Positions 9,750 through 17,981 of a DNA stretch of 64,000 bases are shown piece by piece (positions within the stretch are counted from its first letter, which is position 1; each line of letters opens with the position of its first letter). The stretch spans positions 1 to 64,000 of the forward strand of contig NZ_MLYP01000030.1 in assembly GCF_001866645.1 (NCBI RefSeq), in the 5' to 3' direction. The translations under genes and the position numbers were made by a program. Under the pieces are notes generated by a model. It searched no databases. It saw nothing but the letters and a program-made list of their open reading frames with translations, and was not told where the DNA came from. This DNA is from Streptomyces colonosanans (lineage in GTDB: Bacteria > Actinomycetota > Actinomycetes > Streptomycetales > Streptomycetaceae).

Positions 9750-9983
9750 GTGGGCAGCCCAAGAGCAACCCGATCCAGACGATTCGCGGCGATGGGGGTG
9801 GTGCTGGCCGCTGTCGCCGCGCTGCCCGGCCTGGCAGGTGCCGCTGGGGCTTCGGAGCAGGACACGGGCCTGGTGTCGCCCGCGGCCTCTGCCGACCGGG
9901 CCGTCACGACCCGGGTCACCTTGGTCACCGGCGACACCGTCGAGGTCGTCAAGGACGCCGCGGGCAGGGAGTCGGTGCACTTA
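9750..9983 (+). pseudogene. Secreted S8 (subtilisin-like) peptidase, N-terminal fragment cut by an IS
   Basis: The GTG at 9750 follows GGGGAG. A signal peptide (VVLAAVAALPGLAGAAGA) leads into VTTRVTLVTGDTVEVV, which resembles the beginning of the large secreted S8 peptidases common in Streptomyces. Only about 78 codons survive before the IS5-family element at 9984. Sequence beyond the right end of the element does not continue the peptidase in any frame, so the remaining roughly 1000 residues are absent and this is a dead fragment. Confidence 0.6.
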
Positions 9984-10835
9984 GAAGTCATCTCATTTGG
10001 TTCGGTAGGCTCTTGGCTGTGGTGGGGATGATTGAGCGGCTGGTGCCGGATGAGTTGTGGGAGCTGTTCCAGCGCGTGGTGCCTGAGGCGCCATCGCGGC
10101 CTCAGGGTGGCGGCCGGCGTCGGCATGGGGACCGTGAAGTGCTGGCCGCGATCGTGTTCGTGGCCACGTCCGGCTGCACGTGGCAGCAACTGCCCTCGGC
10201 GTCGTTCGGGCCGTCCGGGGCAACGGCCCACCGCAGGTTCACTGAGTGGACAAAGGCGCGGGTGTGGGCCAAGTTGCACCGCCTGGTCCTCGACGAACTG
10301 GGTTCGCGCGGTGACCTGGACTGGTCGAGGTGCGCGATCGACTCGGTGAACATGCGGGCCCTGAAAAAGGGGATCTGACAGGTCCGAATCCTATGGATCG
10401 GGGCAAGTACGGTTCAAAGATCCACCTGATCACTGAGCGGACCGGTCTGCCCCTTTCCGTCAGGATCTCGGGGCCAACGTTCATGACAGCCAGGCTCTGA
10501 TCCCGCTCGTGAAGGGAATACCGCCGGTCCGCTCCCGGCGAGGCCCCCGCCGACGCAAGCCCGGCAAACTCCACGCCGACAAGGGATACGACTACAACCA
10601 CTTGCGGCGATGGTTATCCCAGCGGGGTATCCGGCACCGCATCGCCCGCAAGGGCGTCGAGACCTCTCAGCGACTCGGACGACACCGGTGGACGATCGAA
10701 CGCACCATGGCCTGGCTCGCCGGCTGCCGCCGTCTCCACCGTCGCTACGAGCGCAAGGTCGACCACTTCCTGGCCTTCAGCACCACCGCCTGCACCCTCA
10801 TCTGCTACCGCAGACTCGCCAAATGAGATGACCTC
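9984..10835 (+). mobile_element. IS5-family (IS427-like) insertion sequence, 852 bp
   Basis: The ends are 17-bp inverted repeats: gaagtcatctcatttgg on the left and the reverse complement of gaggtcatctcatttgg on the right, with one mismatch. TA flanks both sides, fitting the TA target preference of this group. It carries one transposase reading region split between frames. It interrupts the peptidase start at 9750. Confidence 0.85.
10013..10826 (+). pseudogene. IS5-family transposase, two frames plus one extra frameshift
   Basis: The first frame (10013-10378) holds the helical N-terminus (MIERLVPDELWELF) and the first DDE aspartate (RCAIDSVNMRA). It ends beside a slippery aaaaagggg run, where a programmed -1 shift normally joins it to the second frame. 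After that shift the reading reaches LPLSVRISG near 10470. It then needs a further single-base correction to recover NVHDSQALIPLVK. The last part (to 10826) contains LHADKGYD and the catalytic Glu in TIERTMAWL. The second break is not a known recoding site, so this copy is probably inactive unless it is an assembly error. Confidence 0.8.
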
Positions 10836-10997
10836 TAAGAGGCAAAGTACGTGGTTCACGCGGAACCTTGAGGGCTCGTGTCATGCTCAGGCGACTGAAA
10901 ATCCACCTCCGCTTACGGGATGCCCCGCGATTGATCTTGGGGCGTGCTGGTCTGGGGGTTCGGCGGGCTGGTGGTTCAGCAATCGCTGGTCGGCCCG

Positions 10998-11510
10998 TTA
11001 CTCGTACCGGTACTTCAGCGAATCCGCCTCCGCCTGCTCGATGTCGGCGATCGTCAACTCCGGCATCCGCGGCTGGGCCAGCGTCACCTCGGCCGAGGTC
11101 GGCTGGGCGTCCGCCGGCAGCCACTGCTCCGGCTTCCAGGCCCCGCTGCGCAGGAGCGACTTGGGGCAGTGTGGGTAGACCTCCTCGATCCCGAGCACCA
11201 GCGCGCTGGCCGGCGGCTTGCCCACGGCGGTCAGCTGCGACAGCAGCTCCGGGCGGGTGGAGACGCAGGCCCGGCCGTTCACCCTGAGCGTCGTGGTGCG
11301 CCCCGGGATGACGAACAGCAGCCCGGCCCGTCCGGTGGCGACGACGTTCTGCAGGGTGTCCAGACGCTTGTGGCCGGTCGCGTCCGGTATCGCCACCGTC
11401 CGTGTGTCCAGGACGGCGACGAACCCGGCGGGACCGCCGCGCGGGGAAACGTCACAGTTGCCCTCGGCGTCCGCGCTGGCGACCAGGACCAGCGCGGGGG
11501 TGGCGTGCAC
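10998..11510 (-). pseudogene. Pyridoxamine 5'-phosphate oxidase-family protein, N-truncated
   Basis: The 170-residue product has the flavin-binding split-barrel pattern of the FMN-dependent PPOX family (LVLVASADAEGNCDVSPRGG, then LLFVIPGRTTTLRVNGRA). Family members usually begin 30-40 residues earlier with a helix. Here the sequence upstream of 11510 is unrelated, so the N-terminus has been replaced by a rearrangement. A short product from the internal ATG at 11510 is possible, but no good ribosome-binding site was seen. Function cannot be assigned beyond the fold. Confidence 0.6.
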
Positions 11511-11609
11511 CGCAAGGCAGTGCCGTCGTCGTCGGCTGGATGCACAAGCGCTACCTGAAGCCGTACGGTTGTATGCAGATCGACTACTGACTTTGAATGC
11601 GTGATGTCG
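11511..11609. other. Rearrangement junction with a C-terminal scrap
   Basis: On the plus strand an open frame ends with GWMHKRYLKPYGCMQIDY and a stop at 11590. This looks like the tail of an unrelated protein that I do not recognise. It lies between the truncated PPOX gene and the IS630 remnant. Confidence 0.3.
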
Positions 11610-11955
11610 TCATGGTGGGGCGGGTACCAGTCCGGTTCCGGTGAGGCAGCCGTCGAGAACGTTGTGGCGGTAATGGAGTTGGCGTAAGCCCCGCCGGACG
11701 GCGGTGATCAGGTCGTGCGGGTCGGCGAACGCGCGGTTTGCTGTGGTGGTGCGCCGCAGTACCGACCAGATGCCCTCGACCGGGTTGAGGTCCGGTGCGA
11801 AGGGCGGGAGTTGGTAGACGGTGAGCCAGTCCCGTTCGGTGATGTAGCGGCGCATCCCGGCCGTCAGGTGGGTGTTCAAGTTGTCCCAGACCAGCACGAT
11901 CGGGCCGCCGAGCTGCTGGTGCGCGGTCTGGATCAGGTCGCGGAGAGATCGGCGA
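11610..11955 (-). pseudogene. IS630-family transposase, C-terminal remnant
   Basis: The frame contains the second and third parts of the IS630/Tc1 DDE catalytic domain: LVWDNLNTHL and LPPFAPDLNPVEGIWSVLRR. The reading can be extended back to about 11955 (DLIQTAHQQLGGPIV). There it stops abruptly against a different transposase on the other strand. The N-terminal helix-turn-helix and first aspartate are missing, so it cannot transpose itself. Confidence 0.85.
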
Positions 11956-12298
11956 GCAGTACGGCCCCTGGGAGACAGTGGCGAGCACCTGGCGCCGTTG
12001 GAGCAAGCGAGGTGTCTGGGCCGAGGGCATGGAGCTGTTGGCCGGCATGCCCGGAACGCCCATTCCGCCTGAGGAGATCGCCCTGCCGCCCATCAGGGTG
12101 GAGGGGCGGCTCGATCCGCGGCTTTCCGCACGCGAGCCCTCTGTCGAGGGGCTACCGTTGGGGAGACCGATAAGAGGGTTGTTTTCCGTGCCCATGGTGA
12201 CGCGAGATCCCCAATTCGAATCAACTTGGCACAAAACGGCAACAAGTGATGCATGGATCGTGTACCGGCCAAGTTCCTGGCAGGTTAACGGTGGTTGA
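11948..12298 (+). pseudogene. IS5-type (DUF4096) transposase fragment
   Basis: The plus-strand frame reads EQYGPWETVASTWRRWSK then RGVWAEGMELL, the core of the N-terminal DUF4096 domain of IS5-like transposases. It starts mid-domain at the junction with the IS630 remnant and loses similarity after about 40 residues. The remainder to the stop at 12298 is not recognisable. Both flanking transposases are cut at the same place, a sign of recombination between old insertions. Confidence 0.6.
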
Positions 12299-12418
12299 CC
12301 ATCGCTCGTCCGGCACGGGTAACGGGTGCTCGGAGTCCGGGGGAATAGGTTGGCCGGAACGGATATGAGCCACTGCCCGGGGTCCGGTCCCGGCGCGGTG
12401 ACACGTGAGGGGGCGGAC

Positions 12419-13750
12419 ATGTCAATGCCGAAGGGGTCCAATCTTCAGGTGCCGACGACGGCTCTGCGGGTCGAACTGGGCTGGCGCGCCGGACCCGGTG
12501 TGCCCGACGCGGACGCATCGGCACTGCTACTGGCCGCCGGGAGGGTCCGCTCCGACGCCGACTTCGTCTTCTACAACCAGCCCGCGCACATCTCCGGCGC
12601 GGTGCGCCACGAGGGCAAGCGGAACGCGGGCGGCCAGGTGACGGACACGCTCCTCGTCGACCTCGCGCGCGTGGAGCCCGCCATCGAGACCGTGGTGCTC
12701 GTCGCCTCCGCCGACGGCGGTTCGTTCGGACAGGTGCCCGGCTTGCACATCCGAGTGCTCGACGCGCAGCAGGGCACCGAGATGGCGCGCTTCGACCCCA
12801 CCGCGACCGTGGAAACCGCGTTCGTGCTCGGGGAGTTCTACCGTCGCCAGGGTGCCTGGAAGTTCCGCGCCGTCGGACAGGGCTACGACAGCGGGCTGGA
12901 AGGCCTGGCCACGGACTACGGGATCACGGTGGACGAGCCGCAGCACGCGGCGCCCCCGCCCCCGCCCGTCACCCGCGTCGACTGGCCGAACACCCCGACG
13001 GCCCCTCCGGTCACCATGCCTCCGCCGCCGGTGGTAGCCCTGCCCATGGCGACCCCCTACGGCACGCCGCCGCCCCCGCCGCCCGCCCCACCGGTGGCGC
13101 CCCCTGCCCCGGTCCGCCTCACCAAGGTCACCCTCACCAAGCAGGCCCCATCGGTCTCACTGACCAAGCAGGGCGGCACCTCCGGCGCCATGCGCGTGAA
13201 CCTCAACTGGCAGACGCGCAAACAGTTCTCGGGGTGGGGCAGCAAGCGCGGCCGGGCGGTCGCCATGCACGCGGACCTCGACCTGGACCTGTGTGCCCTC
13301 TACGAACTGTCCGACGGCAGCAAGGGAGTTGTGCAGGCGCTCGGCAATGCCTTCGGGGCACTGCACCAGCCGCCCTACATCCACCTCGACGGCGACGACC
13401 GCACCGGCGCCGTGGAGACCGGCGAGAACCTCACCATCAGCCTCGACCACCAGCAGAGTTTCCGGCGCATCCTGATCTTCGTGACCATCTACGAAGGCGC
13501 CCGCTCCTTCGCCGACCTGCACGCCACGGTCACCCTCCAGCCGCAGTACGGGGCGCCCGTCGAGTTCTTCCTCGACGAGTGCACGGTGCCCTCGACCGTG
13601 TGCGCGCTCGCGCTCATCACGAACACGGGAGGCGACCTGGTCGTCCAGCGCGAGGCCCGCTACCTGGTGCCGGAACGCGGCGTCAGCCCGCAACGCACCG
13701 TCGACCGCGCCTACGGGTGGGGCATGAACTGGACCCCCGGCAGGAAGTGA
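12419..13750 (+). CDS. Tandem TerD-domain protein with proline-rich linker
   Basis: The ATG at 12419 (MSMPKGSNL) is chosen because the TerD fold starts there and GAGGGG lies about eight bases upstream. The 443 residues hold a TerD domain (about 1-190), a Pro-rich linker with several runs of 5-6 prolines (about 195-270), then a second TerD domain (about 280-443). The second has the acidic calcium-site pattern DLDLDLCALYEL. TerD proteins bind calcium and are linked to tellurite resistance, stress and, in actinomycetes, development. No other ter genes are adjacent. It converges with the downstream glycosyltransferase gene. Confidence 0.88.
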   Translation: MSMPKGSNLQVPTTALRVELGWRAGPGVPDADASALLLAAGRVRSDADFVFYNQPAHISGAVRHEGKRNAGGQVTDTLLVDLARVEPAIETVVLVASADGGSFGQVPGLHIRVLDAQQGTEMARFDPTATVETAFVLGEFYRRQGAWKFRAVGQGYDSGLEGLATDYGITVDEPQHAAPPPPPVTRVDWPNTPTAPPVTMPPPPVVALPMATPYGTPPPPPPAPPVAPPAPVRLTKVTLTKQAPSVSLTKQGGTSGAMRVNLNWQTRKQFSGWGSKRGRAVAMHADLDLDLCALYELSDGSKGVVQALGNAFGALHQPPYIHLDGDDRTGAVETGENLTISLDHQQSFRRILIFVTIYEGARSFADLHATVTLQPQYGAPVEFFLDECTVPSTVCALALITNTGGDLVVQREARYLVPERGVSPQRTVDRAYGWGMNWTPGRK

Positions 13751-13780
13751 CCGGCCCTGCGGCCCGTGCGGCCGGCCCGC

Positions 13781-14998
13781 TCATTGCTCCTCGAGGGCGG
13801 CGTCCGGGCGTGCGTAGGTGCGGCCCTTCCAGGCCGCACCGCGCCCCCTGTAGTGCTGCACCGCCGAATCGACCGTCATCAGCAGGTACAGGATCGCGGT
13901 GACCGGCAGCGACAGCGCGAGCCATGGCGGCTGACGGTAGTAGCGCAGCGTCGGGAGATACGTCACGGTCATCACCAGCTTCGCGAACCCGCCGACCACC
14001 ATCGCCATCGCGTCGCCGGTGACGAGCCCGGTGACCAACGCCAGGCTCGGCGCGAGATAGACGAGGACGAGTCCGAGCACCGTAGCGACAAGCAGCAGCG
14101 GATTGTGCCGCAGTTGGGCGTACGCGCTGCGCGAGACCATCCGCCACAGGTCGTGCAGCCGTGGATAGGGGCGCACACTGTCGACCCGATCGGCGAGCCC
14201 CAGCCAGATGTGGCCGCCGCCGTCCTTGACCGCCCGGGCAAGCGCCACGTCGTCGATGACGGCCTGCCGGATGGCGTCGGGAATCCGTGCCCGCTCGGCG
14301 GCGTCGGCGCGCAACAGCATGCAACCGCCCGCCGCGGCCGCGGTGCGCGACCCCTTCACCGCGATCCAGCGGAAGGGGTACAGCTGGGAGAAGAAGTACA
14401 CGAAGGCGGGTACGACGAGCCGCTCCCACACGCTCTCCACCCGCAGCCGGGCCATCTGCGAGACGAGATCGAAGCCGCCGCCGTGCGCGGCCGCCACCAG
14501 TTCCCGCAGACTGTCGGGCGCGTGGGCGATGTCGGCGTCCGTCAGGAGCAGATATTCGGGTGCACGCGCGCGTGCGAGAGCGATTCCATGACGCACCGCC
14601 CACAGCTTGCCCGTCCAACCCGCGGGTGGCTCGCCGGGGGAGTGGACGGTGAGTGGCAGTCCGCCATGCCGCTTCGCCAGCTCGCGGGCCAGCCCCCCGG
14701 TGCCGTCCGAACTGCCGTCGTCGATCAGGAAGACCTCCGCGTGCCCGGGATAGTCCTGAGCGAGCAACGACGGAAGAGTGTCGGGGAGTACGGCGGCCTC
14801 GTCGCGGGCGGGCACCACGACACAGACGGAGGGCCACGAGCTGGGCTCCCGTCGCGGCGGCAACCGCACATCCGTACGCCAGAAGAAGCCCTGGCCGAGC
14901 AGCAGCCACAACCAGGCGGCCAGAGACACGAGGGTGATCCACACAACGGCACTCACCTGCCGAAGTCTGCCCCACCACGGCAGCCGGTTCGAGGCCAT
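13781..14998 (-). CDS. Membrane glycosyltransferase family 2, HpnB-like
   Basis: The 405-residue protein has an N-terminal membrane anchor (about 17-37) and then a GT-A domain with VCVVVPARDEAAVLPDTLPS and EVFLIDDGSSDGT. LLTDADI supplies the DXD-type metal site. Three to four C-terminal membrane segments follow (about 285-385). This arrangement matches the hopanoid-associated glycosyltransferase HpnB group. No squalene-hopene cyclase gene lies in the window, so a hopanoid role is not supported by context. It is transcribed divergently from the racemase gene, whose start is 17 bases away. Confidence 0.82.
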   Translation of the reverse strand: MASNRLPWWGRLRQVSAVVWITLVSLAAWLWLLLGQGFFWRTDVRLPPRREPSSWPSVCVVVPARDEAAVLPDTLPSLLAQDYPGHAEVFLIDDGSSDGTGGLARELAKRHGGLPLTVHSPGEPPAGWTGKLWAVRHGIALARARAPEYLLLTDADIAHAPDSLRELVAAAHGGGFDLVSQMARLRVESVWERLVVPAFVYFFSQLYPFRWIAVKGSRTAAAAGGCMLLRADAAERARIPDAIRQAVIDDVALARAVKDGGGHIWLGLADRVDSVRPYPRLHDLWRMVSRSAYAQLRHNPLLLVATVLGLVLVYLAPSLALVTGLVTGDAMAMVVGGFAKLVMTVTYLPTLRYYRQPPWLALSLPVTAILYLLMTVDSAVQHYRGRGAAWKGRTYARPDAALEEQ

Positions 14999-15014
14999 CG
15001 ACTATGGTTGCCGG

Positions 15015-15800
15015 GTGAAGATCGCGCTCATGGACTCCGGAATCGGCCTGCTGCCGGCCGCTGCGGCAGTGCGGCGTCTGCGGCCCGACGCAGATCTCGT
15101 GCTCTCCCTCGACCCCGACGGGATGCCCTGGGGACCGCGCACCGCCGAGGGCGTCACCGAGCGCGCGTTGGCCGTCGCCGAAGCCGCCGCCGCACATCGG
15201 CCCGAGGCCCTGATCGTCGGATGCAACACCGCTTCCGTACACGCTCTGCCGGCCCTGCGCGCGCTCCTCGAACCCGGTATCCCGGTCATCGGCACTGTTC
15301 CGGCGATCAAGCCGGCCGCGGCGGGCGGCGGGCTCGTCGCGATCTGGGCGACACCGGCCACCACCGGCAGCGCCTACCAGCGCGGTCTCATCCAGGAGTT
15401 CGCAGACGGGGTGGAGGTTGCCGAGGTGCCGTGCCCCGGGCTCGCCGACGCCGTGGAGAAGGCGGACGAGGCCGCGATCGACGCGGCCGTCGCCGCGGCC
15501 GCGGCGCGCACTCCGGTCGAGGTGACGACGCTGGTCCTGGGCTGCACCCACTACGAGCTGGTCGCCGACCGCATCCGCGCCGCCGTTCAGCAGCCGGACC
15601 GGCCGCCGCTCGTCCTGCACGGTTCCGCCGGTGCGGTGGCCGCGCAGGCGTTGCGCCGGATCGGTGCGGATCCGGCGCCGGAGGCTTCCGTCGACGGCGG
15701 TATGGCCGTTCTGCTCAGCGGACGCGAGGGGACGCTGCCGCCCGCGGCGCTGGCTTACCACGAGGGCAGGCTTCTGCAGGCGGTCAGCCCGGCACGATGA
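15015..15800 (+). CDS. Aspartate/glutamate racemase family protein (MurI-like)
   Basis: GTG at 15015 (VKIALMDSGIG) is taken because the family starts with this strand; upstream codons belong to the divergent gene. The 261-residue protein carries both catalytic cysteines in VGCNTAS (about residue 74) and LGCTHYE (about residue 179), as expected for cofactor-independent glutamate racemases. The family interconverts L- and D-glutamate for peptidoglycan. Streptomycetes have a separate main murI, so this could be a paralogue with another substrate. Confidence 0.85.
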   Translation: MKIALMDSGIGLLPAAAAVRRLRPDADLVLSLDPDGMPWGPRTAEGVTERALAVAEAAAAHRPEALIVGCNTASVHALPALRALLEPGIPVIGTVPAIKPAAAGGGLVAIWATPATTGSAYQRGLIQEFADGVEVAEVPCPGLADAVEKADEAAIDAAVAAAAARTPVEVTTLVLGCTHYELVADRIRAAVQQPDRPPLVLHGSAGAVAAQALRRIGADPAPEASVDGGMAVLLSGREGTLPPAALAYHEGRLLQAVSPAR

Positions 15801-15949
15801 GCGGGCGGCCCCGGGTCGCATTGCTTCAGGCGGCCACACCTGACCGTCGGTGATCGAATCCCCACCCTTCTTGCCCCGTACCACCGCCCGGACCGGTGAG
15901 GCTGTACGACCACGTGCCCGTGCTGTGGAACATCGGTACTCTCAAAGGC

Positions 15950-16495
15950 ATGAGTGACCACCTCAGCGGCGACATCGTCCCGCACCCCGAGGTCTGGACG
16001 GGGCGCGCGACCAACCGTGTCCAGTGGCTGCTCGCCGTCGTCGGCGCCGCCTGCGTGGCGCTCGGTATCGAACTGGCCGTCGACTCCGCGTGGACGTCCG
16101 GCATCGCCCCGCTCGTCATGTCCGTCGTGGGCTGCATCGCAGCCGGGCTGCTGGTCCTCTTCGGCACGCTGGCGTTCGTGCACGTCGCCGTGAAGGTCGA
16201 CAGGGATTGCCTGGAGGTGCGCTGCGGCTACATCGGTCTGCCGCGCCGACGTATCCCCCTCGCGCACGTCGCCCGTGCGGAGTTCGCCCCCCGGGTCACC
16301 CCGCGTCAGTGGGGCGGGTGGGGCTACCGCTGGCGGCCCGAGAAGGGCACGGCCGTCGTCGTACGGCGGGGTGAGGGCGTCGTGCTGCGCCTCTGGGACG
16401 GCCACACGTTCACGATCACCGTGGACAACGCCGAGTCGGCGGTACGGGTCATCCGTGCCCGGCTGCAGCCGGGCCTGCCCGGCGCCACACACTGA
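15950..16495 (+). CDS. Two-pass membrane protein with PH-like C-terminal domain, function unknown
   Basis: The ATG at 15950 (MSDHLSGDI) has AAAGG just upstream. The 181 residues contain two hydrophobic helices (about 27-48 and 56-80) followed by a beta-rich cytoplasmic part. Alternating strands such as VAVKVDRDCLEVRCGY and GVVLRLWDGHTFTITVDN suggest a pleckstrin-homology-like fold, seen in several small actinomycete membrane proteins. I do not recognise a specific family. It lies 149 bases after the racemase on the same strand. Confidence 0.75.
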   Translation: MSDHLSGDIVPHPEVWTGRATNRVQWLLAVVGAACVALGIELAVDSAWTSGIAPLVMSVVGCIAAGLLVLFGTLAFVHVAVKVDRDCLEVRCGYIGLPRRRIPLAHVARAEFAPRVTPRQWGGWGYRWRPEKGTAVVVRRGEGVVLRLWDGHTFTITVDNAESAVRVIRARLQPGLPGATH

Positions 16496-16573
16496 CGCCC
16501 GCCGTCCGGACACCCCTTGTGTTCCCGACGACCGGTGGCCCGGCAGAGCGAACGCTGCCTGTCGGGGCACTGG

Positions 16574-17761
16574 TCATCGACCGTTGTTCATCGGGTCGGT
16601 CGTTCCCCCGACGATCATTCCCCCCGGCGGGGAGGTCTCCTCGGATTCCCCCTCTCCTTCCTCGTCCCTGAGCGGACGAGCCGTCGCGATACCCGCCAGC
16701 AGTCCCGCCCCCGCCGTCACCGTCGTGAAGCTCAGCGCGCTGCCGACCGACGCGATCACCGCCAGCGCCGTCAGCGCGGCGCCCGCCGTCAGCGCGATCG
16801 GCGTGGGCCGTGACGTCCGCCAGAGGGTGTACAGGATCCAGCAGAAGACCGCCGCGAGCAGTGCCGTGCCGACCAGCCCCTGTTCGGCGGCCTGCTGCAG
16901 CGGAGCGGAATGCGGCTTGCCGTCGGGCAGGAGCGACTGCGTGGCTTCGGGGCTCAGTTCGCCGAAGCGTCCGGGGCCCGCGCCGAGTACGGGATCGTGG
17001 CGGGCCAGGGTGAGAGCGTCGTGCCACAGCAGGACTCGGTGCCCGGTCAGCTGATCGTCCAGGAAGGCGGTCAGGCCGTCCGGCAGCACGATCTCGGCGA
17101 TCGCCCAGGTCGCCCCGGTCACCACCGCCGCGACGAGCGCAAGCCCGGCGAGTGCGGTGCCGCGGTGCCGCAACCGGGCGGCGGCAAGCGAACACAGCAG
17201 CACCCCGACGGAGGCGACAAGCCCCGTCGCAGAGCCGAGCGCCGCCGCGGCGCCCGCGATCCCCGCGGCCGACACCCTCAGGACAAGGCGCGGTCCCGGG
17301 GCATGGGCCGCCCACGCGGCGCAGCACGCCGCCCCCGTGGACAGCGTCAGCAGTGCGGCTGTCGCGCCGGTGTACCCGAGCGGTGCGACGAACTGCGGGC
17401 CGGCCGTGGCGTGCGGTGTGGCGATGGCCAGTCCCAGGCCGGCGAACGCCCCCGCAACGGGCGCGGCAAGCGGCAGCAGCGCTCCGAAGATCCGCCCCGA
17501 TGCGTAACCGGCTGCGACCGCGAGTACCGCCAGCAGGACGCCCTCGGGCCTGCCGCCGTGCGCGGCGGCCGTGATCAGCGACCAGGCCGCGCAGGCACCG
17601 AGCACCAGGAAGCCCATCGCATCCGAAACGTTTCGTCTCTCGTCTTCCGCGTCTGCGGCCCCGGCCGCCGACGACGTCCCCGTGGATCCCACCCCGCCGC
17701 CCCCCTGTGACGGACCTCGATCGTCCGGCCGCATTCGACCGCACGTCAGAGGCTCGGGCAC
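16574..17761 (-). CDS. O-antigen ligase/polymerase-like (Wzy_C) membrane protein
   Basis: The 395-residue ORF has about ten membrane segments. A large periplasmic-loop motif, HRVLLWHDALTLARHDPVLG followed by AGPGRFGE, is characteristic of the O-antigen ligase superfamily; HSAPLQQAAEQGLVG comes next. In Gram-positives such proteins polymerise or ligate surface polysaccharides or teichuronic-type glycans. The start is uncertain: the first 48 residues are hydrophilic and low in complexity, and membrane homology starts at MGFLVLG. It stands alone, with no adjacent glycan genes. Confidence 0.75.
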   Translation of the reverse strand: MPEPLTCGRMRPDDRGPSQGGGGVGSTGTSSAAGAADAEDERRNVSDAMGFLVLGACAAWSLITAAAHGGRPEGVLLAVLAVAAGYASGRIFGALLPLAAPVAGAFAGLGLAIATPHATAGPQFVAPLGYTGATAALLTLSTGAACCAAWAAHAPGPRLVLRVSAAGIAGAAAALGSATGLVASVGVLLCSLAAARLRHRGTALAGLALVAAVVTGATWAIAEIVLPDGLTAFLDDQLTGHRVLLWHDALTLARHDPVLGAGPGRFGELSPEATQSLLPDGKPHSAPLQQAAEQGLVGTALLAAVFCWILYTLWRTSRPTPIALTAGAALTALAVIASVGSALSFTTVTAGAGLLAGIATARPLRDEEGEGESEETSPPGGMIVGGTTDPMNNGR

Positions 17762-17981
17762 ACGGTAACGGTGATGCGCCGGTTTGTGGACGAGTTGCGC
17801 AGGAAGAGTGGGCGAGAGGGCGGTCGTCGCAGTCGGTCACGAGATCGCGCGTTGCCCCGGAGACCTCTTCGTCACCCTGCAGGTACCAGCCCTGAGCGAC
17901 TCCGGACGAAGAGGGTGGCCGCAGCGACAGCGGCGCCGCACCCACGCCGGTCTCCGCCCAACGGCGGTGTACCGGCCGGCA

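Noticed and set aside
13683..15884. Minus-strand 733-codon frame and plus-strand 695-codon frame across the glycosyltransferase and racemase genes
   Set aside because: Both are shadows in other frames of two well-supported genes.
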